Positions 56,071 through 64,000 of a stretch of DNA of 64,000 bases are shown piece by piece; within the stretch, counting starts at the first letter, position 1; each line of letters starts with the position of its first letter. A program made the position numbers and the translations under genes. The stretch is from the NCBI RefSeq assembly GCF_000956505.1, contig NZ_JYIX01000039.1, forward strand, positions 186,001 through 250,000, read 5' to 3'. Under the pieces are notes generated by a model. That model did not search any database. It worked only from the letters and a program-made list of their open reading frames with translations, and had not been told where the DNA came from. The DNA is from Microbacterium azadirachtae. Its GTDB lineage: Bacteria > Actinomycetota > Actinomycetes > Actinomycetales > Microbacteriaceae.

Positions 56071-58497
56071 TCAGTCGATCGTGATGATGTGCTCGTCGCC
56101 GAGGGCGTCGATGCCGGCGCCGATCCGCACGGCATACCGCCCGAGCTCCGCGATCCAGGCGTGCTCCTGGACCGACCAGTGCTGGAACGCGCGCCGCGGG
56201 ATCTCGATGGCGATCGGGGTCACGGCCCCCGCCTCGGCGCGGACCGTGGCGAATCCGGCGAGCCAGAGCGCGGGGCGCTCGACGGCCGACTCGTCCACCC
56301 GGGACACGAAGGCCTGGACGACCTGCTTGCCGCTGCGGCCGCCGACGTTGGTCACGGTCGCGGAGATCTGTGCGCCGCCATCGTCGGACGGCACCACGTT
56401 CTCGTCGGTGATGCGCCACTGCGTGTAGCCGAGACCCGCACCGAAGGCAGCGACCGGTGCCGGACCGTCCTGGCGCGCCGCCCAGGCGCGGTAGCCGATG
56501 TTCAGGCCCTCGTCGTAGGCGAGCTTGCCGTCCTGCGGCGTCGTGTTCCACACGGGCACGTCCTCCTGGTGACGTGCCCACGTCGTGGTCATCCGGCCGC
56601 CGGGCTCGACAGCTCCGCTGAGCACGTCGGCGAGGGCCGTGCCGAACTCCTGCCCGGGGAACCAGCTCAGCAGCACCGCCGCCACGTCGTCGGCCCACGG
56701 CATGAGTACGGGCGCGCCGGAGTTCACGACCACGATGGTGCGATCGTTGACGGCGACGATCCGGCGCACCAGATCGTCCTGACCCTCGGGGAGAGCGAGG
56801 GACGGGCGGTCGAAGCCCTCGGATTCGAGGCTCTCGCTGGTGCCGACCACGACGATGGCGACGTCTGCATCCCCGGCGGCGTCGATCGCGCGCTGCAGTT
56901 CGACCTCCGGATCGCCGCACACGCTCTCCGTGCCGAGGAGGATCATCGCGAACGGGAAGCCGCCGGGGAGGAACGGCACGAGGTCGAGCTCGATCCGCAC
57001 CTGCTGCCCGGCCTCGAGGTCGACCTCGGCGGAGCGGACGGGAGGGTGAAGGACGCCGGAGACCAGTTCGGCACTGGCCGGGGCGATCTCCTCGTCGACC
57101 ACGGTCACGCCGTCGACCCGGAGCGTCACCTGGCCCAGCCCCGCGAAGCCGATCCGCTGAGGACCGGACTGCTCCGCGGTATAGACCGTGCGGAACTCGA
57201 GCCGCTTCGACCGTGCCAGCTCCGGGGCGAAGAGCCAGCCGAAGCGGCCGGACGGGAACGTCTCGGCACCGAACTCCGCACCGGATTCGTCGATGTAGTG
57301 CACCCGGGTCCCTGCGGCGCCGTCGGGTGCGGTGAGCGTGCCCCGGGGGAACGGGCGCAGCTCGGAGACCGGAGGGAGCCCCGGCGCCGACACCGCGCCG
57401 GGGAAGGCCGCGGCGATGCCGTCCCAGGGGGAGTGCTCGACCGCGGGGAACACCATGGCGGATCCGCCTCCCTGACCGCGACCGTGCTGCGCGTGCTGAC
57501 CGATCACCGCGACCTTCGGTGCGCCGTCGAGCGGCAGCACGCCGTCGTTGCGGACGAGCACCATGCCGTCTGCGGCCGCTTCGCGCAGCAGCTCTGCGAT
57601 CTCGGGTGCGGTCCACGCCGGGACGTGTTTCGCCGCGGGCGCCCCGTCCAGGGCGCCGATCCTCGCCGCCAGGCGGAGCAGACGTTCGACCTTCTCATCC
57701 ACCGCGGACTCGGGCACCTCGCCCGCCTGCACGGCGGCCACGAGCGCGGCGCCCCAGGGGCCGTCCGGACCGGGCATCACCAGGTCCTGGGCGGCGTTGG
57801 CGCTCGGCACGGTGTCCTTCACGCCGTTCCAGTCCGAGACCACGACGCCGTCGAAGCCCCACTCGCTCTTCAGCGGGGTGCGCAGCAGGTCGTTCGACGC
57901 GGCGTACGCTCCGTTGACCTTGTTGTAGGAGGACATGACCATCCAGGCGCCGGCCTGCACGGCCCGCTCGAACGGGGCGAGATAGAGCTCCCGCAGCGTG
58001 CGCTCGTCGACGATCACGTCGACGCTCTCCCGGTCGGTCTCGCTGTCGTTCGCGATGTAGTGCTTCGGCGTGGCCGCGACGCCCTCGGCCTGCAGCGACT
58101 CGATGTAGGCCGCGGCGATCTCGCCGGTCAGCCACGGGTCCTCGCTGTACGCCTCGAAGTGCCTGCCGCCGCGCGGCGAGCGGTGCAGGTTGATCGTCGG
58201 GCCCAGCACGACGCCGACGCCCTTCGCGCGCGCCTCGGCCGCGATGAGCTTCCCGAGCTTTCGCACGCGGTCGAGATCCCAGCTCGCCGCGATCGACGTG
58301 GCGGAGGGGAGGCTCGCGGACGGATCCCGGTCGTCCAGCGCGGGCCCGCGGACTCCGGTGGGTCCATCGGAGACCATGATCGACGACAGGCCGACGGCCG
58401 GTTCGGCGGCGAAGGTCCACGTCGACGCCCCGGTCAGGAGCGTCACCTTCTGCTCCAGGGAGAGCCGGGATACGAGTGCGGGCAGATCGGGGGTCAT
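56071..58497 (-). CDS. GH3 beta-glycosidase
   Basis: 808 residues. The N-terminal barrel has KHYIANDSETDRESVDV and the nucleophile aspartate in VVSDWNGV; the second alpha/beta domain, a PA14-like insert (about 400-550) and a C-terminal fibronectin-like domain follow, as in bacterial beta-glucosidases. There is no signal peptide, so it works on imported sugars. Gaps to its neighbours are 19 and 37 bases, indicating one operon. Confidence 0.94.
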   Translation of the reverse strand: MTPDLPALVSRLSLEQKVTLLTGASTWTFAAEPAVGLSSIMVSDGPTGVRGPALDDRDPSASLPSATSIAASWDLDRVRKLGKLIAAEARAKGVGVVLGPTINLHRSPRGGRHFEAYSEDPWLTGEIAAAYIESLQAEGVAATPKHYIANDSETDRESVDVIVDERTLRELYLAPFERAVQAGAWMVMSSYNKVNGAYAASNDLLRTPLKSEWGFDGVVVSDWNGVKDTVPSANAAQDLVMPGPDGPWGAALVAAVQAGEVPESAVDEKVERLLRLAARIGALDGAPAAKHVPAWTAPEIAELLREAAADGMVLVRNDGVLPLDGAPKVAVIGQHAQHGRGQGGGSAMVFPAVEHSPWDGIAAAFPGAVSAPGLPPVSELRPFPRGTLTAPDGAAGTRVHYIDESGAEFGAETFPSGRFGWLFAPELARSKRLEFRTVYTAEQSGPQRIGFAGLGQVTLRVDGVTVVDEEIAPASAELVSGVLHPPVRSAEVDLEAGQQVRIELDLVPFLPGGFPFAMILLGTESVCGDPEVELQRAIDAAGDADVAIVVVGTSESLESEGFDRPSLALPEGQDDLVRRIVAVNDRTIVVVNSGAPVLMPWADDVAAVLLSWFPGQEFGTALADVLSGAVEPGGRMTTTWARHQEDVPVWNTTPQDGKLAYDEGLNIGYRAWAARQDGPAPVAAFGAGLGYTQWRITDENVVPSDDGGAQISATVTNVGGRSGKQVVQAFVSRVDESAVERPALWLAGFATVRAEAGAVTPIAIEIPRRAFQHWSVQEHAWIAELGRYAVRIGAGIDALGDEHIITID

Positions 58498-58534
58498 GCG
58501 GTCATCCTTTGCGGGGTGGGTGCGGTCGGGGGCG

Positions 58535-60166
58535 TCATCGTCCGCCGGCGGAGGGGGCGGCGAAGAAGGTGAGGCCGTCTCGGCGCCACAGCGGCTCCTG
58601 TGCGGCGAGGCGAGGACGGAGGTCTTCCCAGGTGCGGGCGGGGCCCGCGTCCCAGGCGCGCTGGGCGAGCAAGGGCAGCCGCGGGAGGAGCAGGAAGGTG
58701 AGGTCGTCGAAGCTCTGCACCGTCTCGCACCAGATGGCCGCTTCGAAGCCGACGAGGTCGAGCTGGTCGTCGGTGTCGAATCCGGGGATCGGCGCGGTCG
58801 CCGCATGCTCGATCGTCACCGCCGGATAGGTCGGCAGGCCGAGCCGGTATCGCCTGGCCTCGACCTCCGGATCCGTGGAGGGCTCGGCGTATGGCGCGTC
58901 GAGGTAGGCGACGTCCGAGCGGGACATGATGACCCTCGCGTTCTGCCCGATCATGCGCCGGGGGTCGCTCGCCGCCGCCGCGAACGTGGTCGCGAGCATC
59001 TCGATCAGCCGGGGTGGAAGCATGCGGAAGAAGGGGTTCTCATCGGCGTCGGGCAGGGGATCCTCGCCGATCCAGAGCTGCACCAGCTCGCCGGGTTCGG
59101 CGTCCGCGCGGGCCGTCTCCTGCCAGCCGATGGGCTCCTTGCCGTGCGCTCGGACGATCTCCCTGGCGCGGACGACGAACGCATCGTGCAGATCCTGCGG
59201 CATCCCGAACGCCTCGTCGCCGCCGATGTGCAGGTACGGGCCCGGCGTGCGGGCGGCGACGGCGCCGATCACCTCGTCCACGAAGTCCCAGACCTCGTCC
59301 TTGCGGGGGTCGAGGAACTGCGGGGTGAAGTCCTCGGAGGCCATCCGCGCGATCGCCTCCATCGGATCCGCGATCACGGGCTGGGCGGTGCCGGTGGGCG
59401 ACAGCTCGGGGTAGGCGGCGATCGCGGCCCCGCTGTGACCCGGCATGTCGATCTCGGGGACGACGGTGATGTGCCGGGCGGTCGCGTGCGCGACGATCGT
59501 GGCGAAGTCCTCCTCCGTGAAGCACGAGGATCCCGGCGGCGTGAGCGCGGGCCGCGCCGGGATCTCGAGGCGCCAGCCCTGCTCGTCGGTCAGGTGCAGG
59601 TGCAGCACGTTCATCCGGTACCGCTCGAGCAGGTCGATCACCTGCAGCACCTCCGCGCGCGAGAACGCGTGCCGGACGACGTCGAAGGAGAGCCCTCGCC
59701 AGGCGAGCGCGGGGCCGTCGAGGATCCGCACGGCGGGGAGCGCGAGCGCGCCTTCGGAGCGTGGTGCCTGCTCCGCCAGCGCGCGGAGAACAGTCGTCGC
59801 GTGGTGCAGGCCGGCCGCCGCACTGCCGACGAGACGTACGCCCTCCGGGGCGACCAGGAGCGAGAACCGTTCGGCGTCGAGGGAGCACCCGCTCGGCGTC
59901 ACGCCGCGCGCCGGTGCGATCGCGGTGAGCGCGCCGTCCGAGGGATCGACGAGGAGGTGGATCCCTCCGGGTGCCGCCGCTCCTGTGTGCGGCGCGCTCA
60001 GCCGCACACCGGTCTCTGTGAGCAGACGGTCGACGAGGAGCTCCGCGACCGGAAGCATCTCAGGAGAGGCGACCGTCACGGCGGCGCCGTGGCGCAGGGT
60101 GAGGATCCCCTCGCGCTTCTCGGCGAGGCGCGGTGCGGGCAGGAGCAGGTCAGGGGGGTGGTTCAT
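58535..60166 (-). CDS. GH20 beta-N-acetylhexosaminidase
   Basis: 543 residues. The N-terminal GH20b domain (1 to about 145) precedes the barrel, with the substrate-assisted catalytic Asp-Glu pair in YLHIGGDEAFGMP (about 315) and EIDMPGHSGAA. It removes terminal GlcNAc or GalNAc. With the GH3 and GH1 enzymes it implies use of amino-sugar oligosaccharides, such as chitooligosaccharides or glycans. No signal peptide. Confidence 0.94.
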   Translation of the reverse strand: MNHPPDLLLPAPRLAEKREGILTLRHGAAVTVASPEMLPVAELLVDRLLTETGVRLSAPHTGAAAPGGIHLLVDPSDGALTAIAPARGVTPSGCSLDAERFSLLVAPEGVRLVGSAAAGLHHATTVLRALAEQAPRSEGALALPAVRILDGPALAWRGLSFDVVRHAFSRAEVLQVIDLLERYRMNVLHLHLTDEQGWRLEIPARPALTPPGSSCFTEEDFATIVAHATARHITVVPEIDMPGHSGAAIAAYPELSPTGTAQPVIADPMEAIARMASEDFTPQFLDPRKDEVWDFVDEVIGAVAARTPGPYLHIGGDEAFGMPQDLHDAFVVRAREIVRAHGKEPIGWQETARADAEPGELVQLWIGEDPLPDADENPFFRMLPPRLIEMLATTFAAAASDPRRMIGQNARVIMSRSDVAYLDAPYAEPSTDPEVEARRYRLGLPTYPAVTIEHAATAPIPGFDTDDQLDLVGFEAAIWCETVQSFDDLTFLLLPRLPLLAQRAWDAGPARTWEDLRPRLAAQEPLWRRDGLTFFAAPSAGGR

Positions 60167-60191
60167 GGCGGCGTCCTCTGGTCTGGCGGCT

Positions 60192-61466
60192 TCAGCGCAC
60201 GGTGCGGATGGGGAGGACGGCGAGAGCTCCGGCGAGGCCGATCGCGCTGACCACCAGGAACAGCGGGCCGTAGCCGAGCGACATGACGATGAAGCCGGCC
60301 GCGGCAGGGGCGATCGTGCCGGGGAGGGTCGCCGCGAGGTTCAGCACGCCCAGATCCTTGCCGTAGGCCTCGGGGTCGGGCAGCACGGTCGCCATGAGGG
60401 CCTGGTCGACGGCGACGAAGGCGCCGAAACCGATCGTCACGACGACGGACTGCAGGATCAGGCCGGTGACGGTCGGGACGAGGAACGGGATCGCGGCGCC
60501 GAGGGCGATGAGCAGGCCCGCGGCCAGGACGATGGGCTTCCGGCGCCCGATGCGGTCCGAGAGGGGACCGGAGACGGCGGTCGCGATGAGCAGACCGGGA
60601 AGGGCGATCAGGCTCAGCAGCGGGACGAGGGAGGTCGCCTCCTTCAGCGTGAGGCCGATGTAGTCCTGCGCGATGTAGAGCGAGTAGGTCGAGGTCATGT
60701 AGTACCCGCCGAAGAGCAGGAGCCGGCCCATGAAGCCCCAGAAGAAGTCCGGGTGGCGGACCGGGTTGACCCAGAACGCCGACAGGAACGCGCCGACGGA
60801 GAACGGGCGGCGCGGCTCTCCCCGGTTGTCGCGGCCGCGCACCAGGAGCGTGAACAGGAGGATGAGCAGGACGACGAGTCCGGTGACGGCGGCATATCCG
60901 AGCGGGATCCGGTCCACGAAGAACGAGCCGAGGATCGGCCCGAGGACCGCGCCGAGCAGCACCCCGAGTCCGACGAACGTCGAGTAGCGGCCGCGGAAGC
61001 GCTCCGGCACCCGGTCGGGCAGCAGGGCGGAGAACGGGCCCTGCCACGCGTTGAACCCGAACTGCACGACGAGCATGCAGATGGTGAGGGCCGCCATGTT
61101 CGGCGCGAGGCCCGCGGTGAGCAGGCCGACGGTGCCGATCGCCGCGCCGGTCAGCATCCAGGGATGCCGGGACCCCCACCGCGAACGGGTGCGATCGGAC
61201 AGCACGCCGAAGACCGGCTGCGCGAGCATCGCTGCGATCGCGGACAGGGAGTTGATCAGGGCCAGGTGCTGGACCTTGGCGGTGGCGTCGAACTCCTGCA
61301 CCTGGATCGCCATGAAGAAGCCGGCGACGCCGTAGGCGATCGGGGCGGCCGCCGCGGCGAAAGGCGCGAGTCGGAACAGGCGGCGCAGGTCGACGGGCAG
61401 CCGGCTCGACGGCATATGGGGGTCGCGCTCGATCGTGGGGAAGGGGGCGTCAGCGTTGGTGGACAT
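60192..61466 (-). CDS. MFS sugar transporter of the glycosidase operon
   Basis: 424 residues with 12 membrane helices. Motif A-like GVLSDRTRSRWGSRHPWM and SGPLSDRIGRRKPIVL in the two halves point to the sugar/GPH-like MFS group. It is the first gene of the operon and would import the di- or oligosaccharides that the three hydrolases cleave. It diverges from the tandem TetR regulator across a 114-base promoter region. Confidence 0.88.
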   Translation of the reverse strand: MSTNADAPFPTIERDPHMPSSRLPVDLRRLFRLAPFAAAAAPIAYGVAGFFMAIQVQEFDATAKVQHLALINSLSAIAAMLAQPVFGVLSDRTRSRWGSRHPWMLTGAAIGTVGLLTAGLAPNMAALTICMLVVQFGFNAWQGPFSALLPDRVPERFRGRYSTFVGLGVLLGAVLGPILGSFFVDRIPLGYAAVTGLVVLLILLFTLLVRGRDNRGEPRRPFSVGAFLSAFWVNPVRHPDFFWGFMGRLLLFGGYYMTSTYSLYIAQDYIGLTLKEATSLVPLLSLIALPGLLIATAVSGPLSDRIGRRKPIVLAAGLLIALGAAIPFLVPTVTGLILQSVVVTIGFGAFVAVDQALMATVLPDPEAYGKDLGVLNLAATLPGTIAPAAAGFIVMSLGYGPLFLVVSAIGLAGALAVLPIRTVR

Positions 61467-61504
61467 CGATGTCTCCAGGGCGAAAGGACTCGGGGGATCC
61501 TGAT

Positions 61505-61550
61505 TCCGAGAGCATCCTCGCTCTCGGACAGTGTCACCACCGTAGTGGTA
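61505..61550. promoter_or_regulatory. Operators between the glycosidase operon and its regulator
   Basis: Two inverted repeats lie in the divergent region: tccgagag (61505-61512) with ctctcgga (61521-61528), and accac (61536-61540) with gtggt (61545-61549). Either could be bound by the TetR-type regulator; its two DNA-binding domains could recognise two different sites. Confidence 0.55.
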
Positions 61551-61580
61551 AGCATTCGGATCTGCAAGACTCGATCGATC

Positions 61581-62702
61581 ATGGAGAACGAGACGAAGGC
61601 GCGCGGCAGCTACCGCACGGGACGCGAGCGGGTCGAGCGGATCCTCGATGCGGCGCACGAGCTGTTCATCGCGCAGGGCTACCGGGCGACCTCGCTGCGG
61701 GACATCGCGCGCGCAGCCGGAGTCTCGCACCCCGCCGTGCTGCGCTACTTCTCGTCCCGCGGCGAGATCCTCACCGCCCTGATCGCCCGTCTGGACGCCG
61801 AGAGCGCCGCGCGCTGGGAGCGTCGCGGCGAAGAGGGCGCGGAGCCCGTCTCGGCCTCGGCGATCGCGCGGGCGGGGCGGGCCGTGCCCGGGTGGATCGA
61901 GCTCTTCACCGCGCTGCTCGGCGAGGGCACGAGTCCCGAGCACCCCGGTCACGCGCTGATGCTGGAGCGCCGTCGCGCCGGCATCGCTCTCGCCGTCGAC
62001 TCCTACACCGGTCTGGGATCGACGGCAGCTCAGCGCGAGCGCGAGCTGCGGCTGCTCGTGGCGGGGTGGGAGGGGCTGCAGATCCTGTGGCTCTACTTCC
62101 CGGGCGAGATCGATCTGGTGGGTCAGCTCGCGCGGCACGAGAGCGATCTCCCCGGCAGTGCCGCCGTGGAGCCCGCCGTCGCCGCGGAGGTCGCCCAGGA
62201 GGCCGCGGACTACGGCGAGGTGATCGCCGCGGCCGCGCGCCAGTACGCCGCGCACGGCTACTACGAGACGTCGATGCAGGCCGTCGCCGACGATGCGGGG
62301 ATCACCCGCGCGGCGCTCATCCACACGGCGCCGACGAAGCGCGCCCTCCTCGACGCCGTGCTCTCCGGACTCTTCGGGGAGCCCGCCGATCACGCCGAGG
62401 TGCTCGGACTCACCGCGCGGCCGCGGTGGATCACCGCGGCCGAGGTGGTCCTGATCTGCGAGGCGACCGTGCCGTCGCATCCGGCGCACGTGTTCTTCCG
62501 CGAGCGCCTCGCAGATGCCAGGACGTCGGTCGAGGGCATGCTCGCGGACGAGGGCGTGAACGATCCCGCGATCGAGGCGGACTGGGTCGTCGGATCCTGT
62601 CTCGGGATCCTCATCGCCTGGCTCTACGAGCCGGAGCTCGTGGATCCGTCGTCGCTGCTGCAGGGGATCCTCAGCCGCGTGCGCTCGCGCATGCAGCGCT
62701 GA
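61581..62702 (+). CDS. Regulator with two TetR DNA-binding domains
   Basis: 373 residues, about twice a normal TetR. The first helix-turn-helix is ERVERILDAAHELFIAQGYRATSLRDIARAAGVSHPAVLRYFSS (residues about 16-60, given in parts: RATSLRDIARAAGVSH, PAVLRYF). A second TetR start follows at about 215 (AAARQYAAHGYYETSMQAVADDAGITRAAL) with a second C-terminal ligand domain. It looks like an in-frame fusion of two family members. It probably represses the divergent operon and itself, and is lifted by a sugar. Confidence 0.88.
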   Translation: MENETKARGSYRTGRERVERILDAAHELFIAQGYRATSLRDIARAAGVSHPAVLRYFSSRGEILTALIARLDAESAARWERRGEEGAEPVSASAIARAGRAVPGWIELFTALLGEGTSPEHPGHALMLERRRAGIALAVDSYTGLGSTAAQRERELRLLVAGWEGLQILWLYFPGEIDLVGQLARHESDLPGSAAVEPAVAAEVAQEAADYGEVIAAAARQYAAHGYYETSMQAVADDAGITRAALIHTAPTKRALLDAVLSGLFGEPADHAEVLGLTARPRWITAAEVVLICEATVPSHPAHVFFRERLADARTSVEGMLADEGVNDPAIEADWVVGSCLGILIAWLYEPELVDPSSLLQGILSRVRSRMQR

Positions 62703-62731
62703 TCCGCCCTCGCTCCGGTGCTCCCGCGGGG

Positions 62732-64000
62732 TCAGCGTGCCGAGAGGATCGCCCTCACGTCGAACACCACGGAATCCGGCGTGTAGGTCCCGTCGAGCTG
62801 GAAGAGCAGGTAGCGGGCGGCGCTCCCCAGGTACTCGTGTCCGCACCCCGCCGCGGTCTCGACGGCGTCGCGGTAGGGGCGGACGCGGTCGAGCTCGAGG
62901 AAGGTCAGGGCGTTCGCCGCCTCGAGCCGTGACCACACGCTGTCGTGGTCGCGGAGGATCCCGGAGAGCGTGCGATAGGCCGCGTCGTCGCCCGTGATCC
63001 GGGCGAGCGCCTCGGCGGCGGGGGTCGCGACCGAGGCGTCCGGATCCTCGATCGCGCGTCGCAGGCCCTCGGCGGCGGGCGCGACGACGTGATCCGGGGA
63101 GAGCGCGAGCAGGCCGATCGCGCCCCATCTGCGCACCGTCGGGTCCTGATCCTCCAGGGCGGCGAGGAAGTCCTCGACGGCCGAGGCGTCCCGATCGGCA
63201 CCGCGGTCCGCGAGGGCGAGCACGCGCTCGAGCGGATAGGCGCCCGGCGCGCGGCTCTCGTCCCAGCCCTGCGTGGGGGAGTCCTCGGCGAGGAAGCCGT
63301 TGTCGTGCACGGCGAGGATGTGCGTGCGCAGAGCGGAGCGCAGCTCCGACTCGATGTCCGCGTGCGCCGTGGATCCGGCGAGGTTGACGACCTCGTGGGG
63401 ATCGCTCTCGAGGTCGTACAGCTCGGCCCCGGGGGCCGGCTGCCACCAGCGCTCCTGGGCGGCGTCGAGCCGGCCGTCGAGATGAGCCCGCTCCCACGCG
63501 CGGTAGCCCGCGGCGTTCCACGCGAACGCCTGATGCTGCAGATGCGGGCGGTGCGGCGTGTAGTTGCGGATGTAGCGGTAGCGCCCGCTGCGCACCGTGC
63601 GCGCCAGCTGATAGCGCTCGTCCATGCGGTTGCGCGCGCTGTAGGCGTGAGTGGGCAGGGCGCGCGTCAACGGCTCCGCCCCCATGCGGGCGGGGACGTC
63701 GAGGCCGGCGAGGTCCAGCAGGGTGGGGGCGATCGCAAGCGTCGAGACCGGCGAGGTGATACGCGCGCCGGGGGCGCCCAGTGGCGAGCCGAGTCGTTCG
63801 GGGGTGGCGATGACGAGGGGGACGTGCACGCCCTCCTCGTAGAGGAACCGCTTGCTGCGCGGCATCACCCCGCCGTGGTCGGAAGTGAGCAGGATGATCG
63901 TGTCGTCGGCGAGGCCGTCCTCCGCGAGCTGGGCCAGGAGATCGGCGACGAACGCGTCGTACGCGGCGACGGCGGAGTAGTAGACGGAGAAGTCACGGCG
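62732..64000 (-). CDS. Sulfatase with HEAT-repeat tail, 5' part outside the window
   Basis: The reading frame continues past the right edge; 422 C-terminal residues are visible. The sulfatase metal site SDHGGVMPRSKRFLYEEG is near the start of the visible part, then SPVSTLAIAPTLLDLAGLDVP and AELYDLESDPHEVVNLAG, family hallmarks. From about 275 on there are HEAT-like repeats (RWGAIGLLALSPDHV, VATPAAEALARITGDDAAYRTL). The active-site CxPxR motif is off the window. It should need the FGE at 52.8 kb for activation and may desulfate glycans used with the GH20 enzyme. Confidence 0.9.
   Translation of the reverse strand, partial: RRDFSVYYSAVAAYDAFVADLLAQLAEDGLADDTIILLTSDHGGVMPRSKRFLYEEGVHVPLVIATPERLGSPLGAPGARITSPVSTLAIAPTLLDLAGLDVPARMGAEPLTRALPTHAYSARNRMDERYQLARTVRSGRYRYIRNYTPHRPHLQHQAFAWNAAGYRAWERAHLDGRLDAAQERWWQPAPGAELYDLESDPHEVVNLAGSTAHADIESELRSALRTHILAVHDNGFLAEDSPTQGWDESRAPGAYPLERVLALADRGADRDASAVEDFLAALEDQDPTVRRWGAIGLLALSPDHVVAPAAEGLRRAIEDPDASVATPAAEALARITGDDAAYRTLSGILRDHDSVWSRLEAANALTFLELDRVRPYRDAVETAAGCGHEYLGSAARYLLFQLDGTYTPDSVVFDVRAILSAR

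Overview
The window is high-GC chromosomal DNA (roughly 70% G+C) from an actinobacterium. It most likely comes from Microbacteriaceae and probably from Microbacterium. The support is a fused ispDF next to cysS and rlmB, Lsr2, a WXG100 protein, DUF3027/DUF3263/DUF4032 proteins, an XPB-type helicase, HtaA heme-binding surface proteins, a CIRCE-controlled groEL, and many genes whose -10 hexamer (TAnnnT) sits only 6 to 8 bases before the start codon, as in leaderless actinobacterial transcripts. No integrase, transposase, phage gene or CRISPR array is visible.

Layout. Positions 1-16 kb are mainly core genes: a PadR/membrane-protein pair, ispDF, a quinone-type oxidoreductase, cysS-rlmB, DUF4032, a sugar ABC ATPase, a DsbA-like protein without its CxxC motif, tRNA-Thr, an SRAP peptidase, nitroreductase-msrB, a LytR_C protein, and groEL behind two CIRCE-type operators. 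Positions 16-31 kb hold an orphan WXG100 protein, a two-component system, an FMN reductase, a 44-residue zinc-ribbon protein between two copies of a palindromic repeat, the XPB helicase pair, a cold-shock protein with DUF3027, serC, a DtxR-type regulator, two tandem M23 peptidase genes that share a 148-nt structured leader, an HNH nuclease, tRNA-Arg, and lsr2. Positions 31-43 kb hold an SMR exporter behind a guanidine-III riboswitch, a LuxR regulator, an alkyltransferase homologue lacking its catalytic cysteine, a 1,219-residue degenerate SF1 helicase, mscL, a folate cyclo-ligase, galU, an acetyltransferase, two copies of a second palindromic repeat family, an MFS exporter and tRNA-Ala.

Positions 43-51 kb form a heme and iron acquisition island: a DUF2470-heme oxygenase fusion, two HtaA surface proteins (one with an LAxTG sortase-type signal), and an ABC transporter hmuTUV. 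Three DtxR/IdeR-type iron boxes lie in its promoters, and the likely regulator gene is at 26.6 kb. The expected flow is heme capture by HtaA, delivery to HmuT, import by HmuUV, and ring opening by the heme oxygenase when iron is scarce.

Positions 51-64 kb are a hydrolase region: an ATPase, a CPBP protease, a formylglycine-generating enzyme with two DUF202 proteins, then an operon (MFS transporter-GH20-GH3-GH1) divergent from a regulator with two TetR DNA-binding domains in one chain. The 3' part of a sulfatase gene closes the window; it is the natural client of the formylglycine-generating enzyme.

The strongest observations are the guanidine-III riboswitch that can mask its gene's ribosome site, the iron/heme regulon, the duplicated M23 leader RNA, two families of intergenic palindromes, several enzymes that have lost catalytic residues, and a high density of GGATCC.
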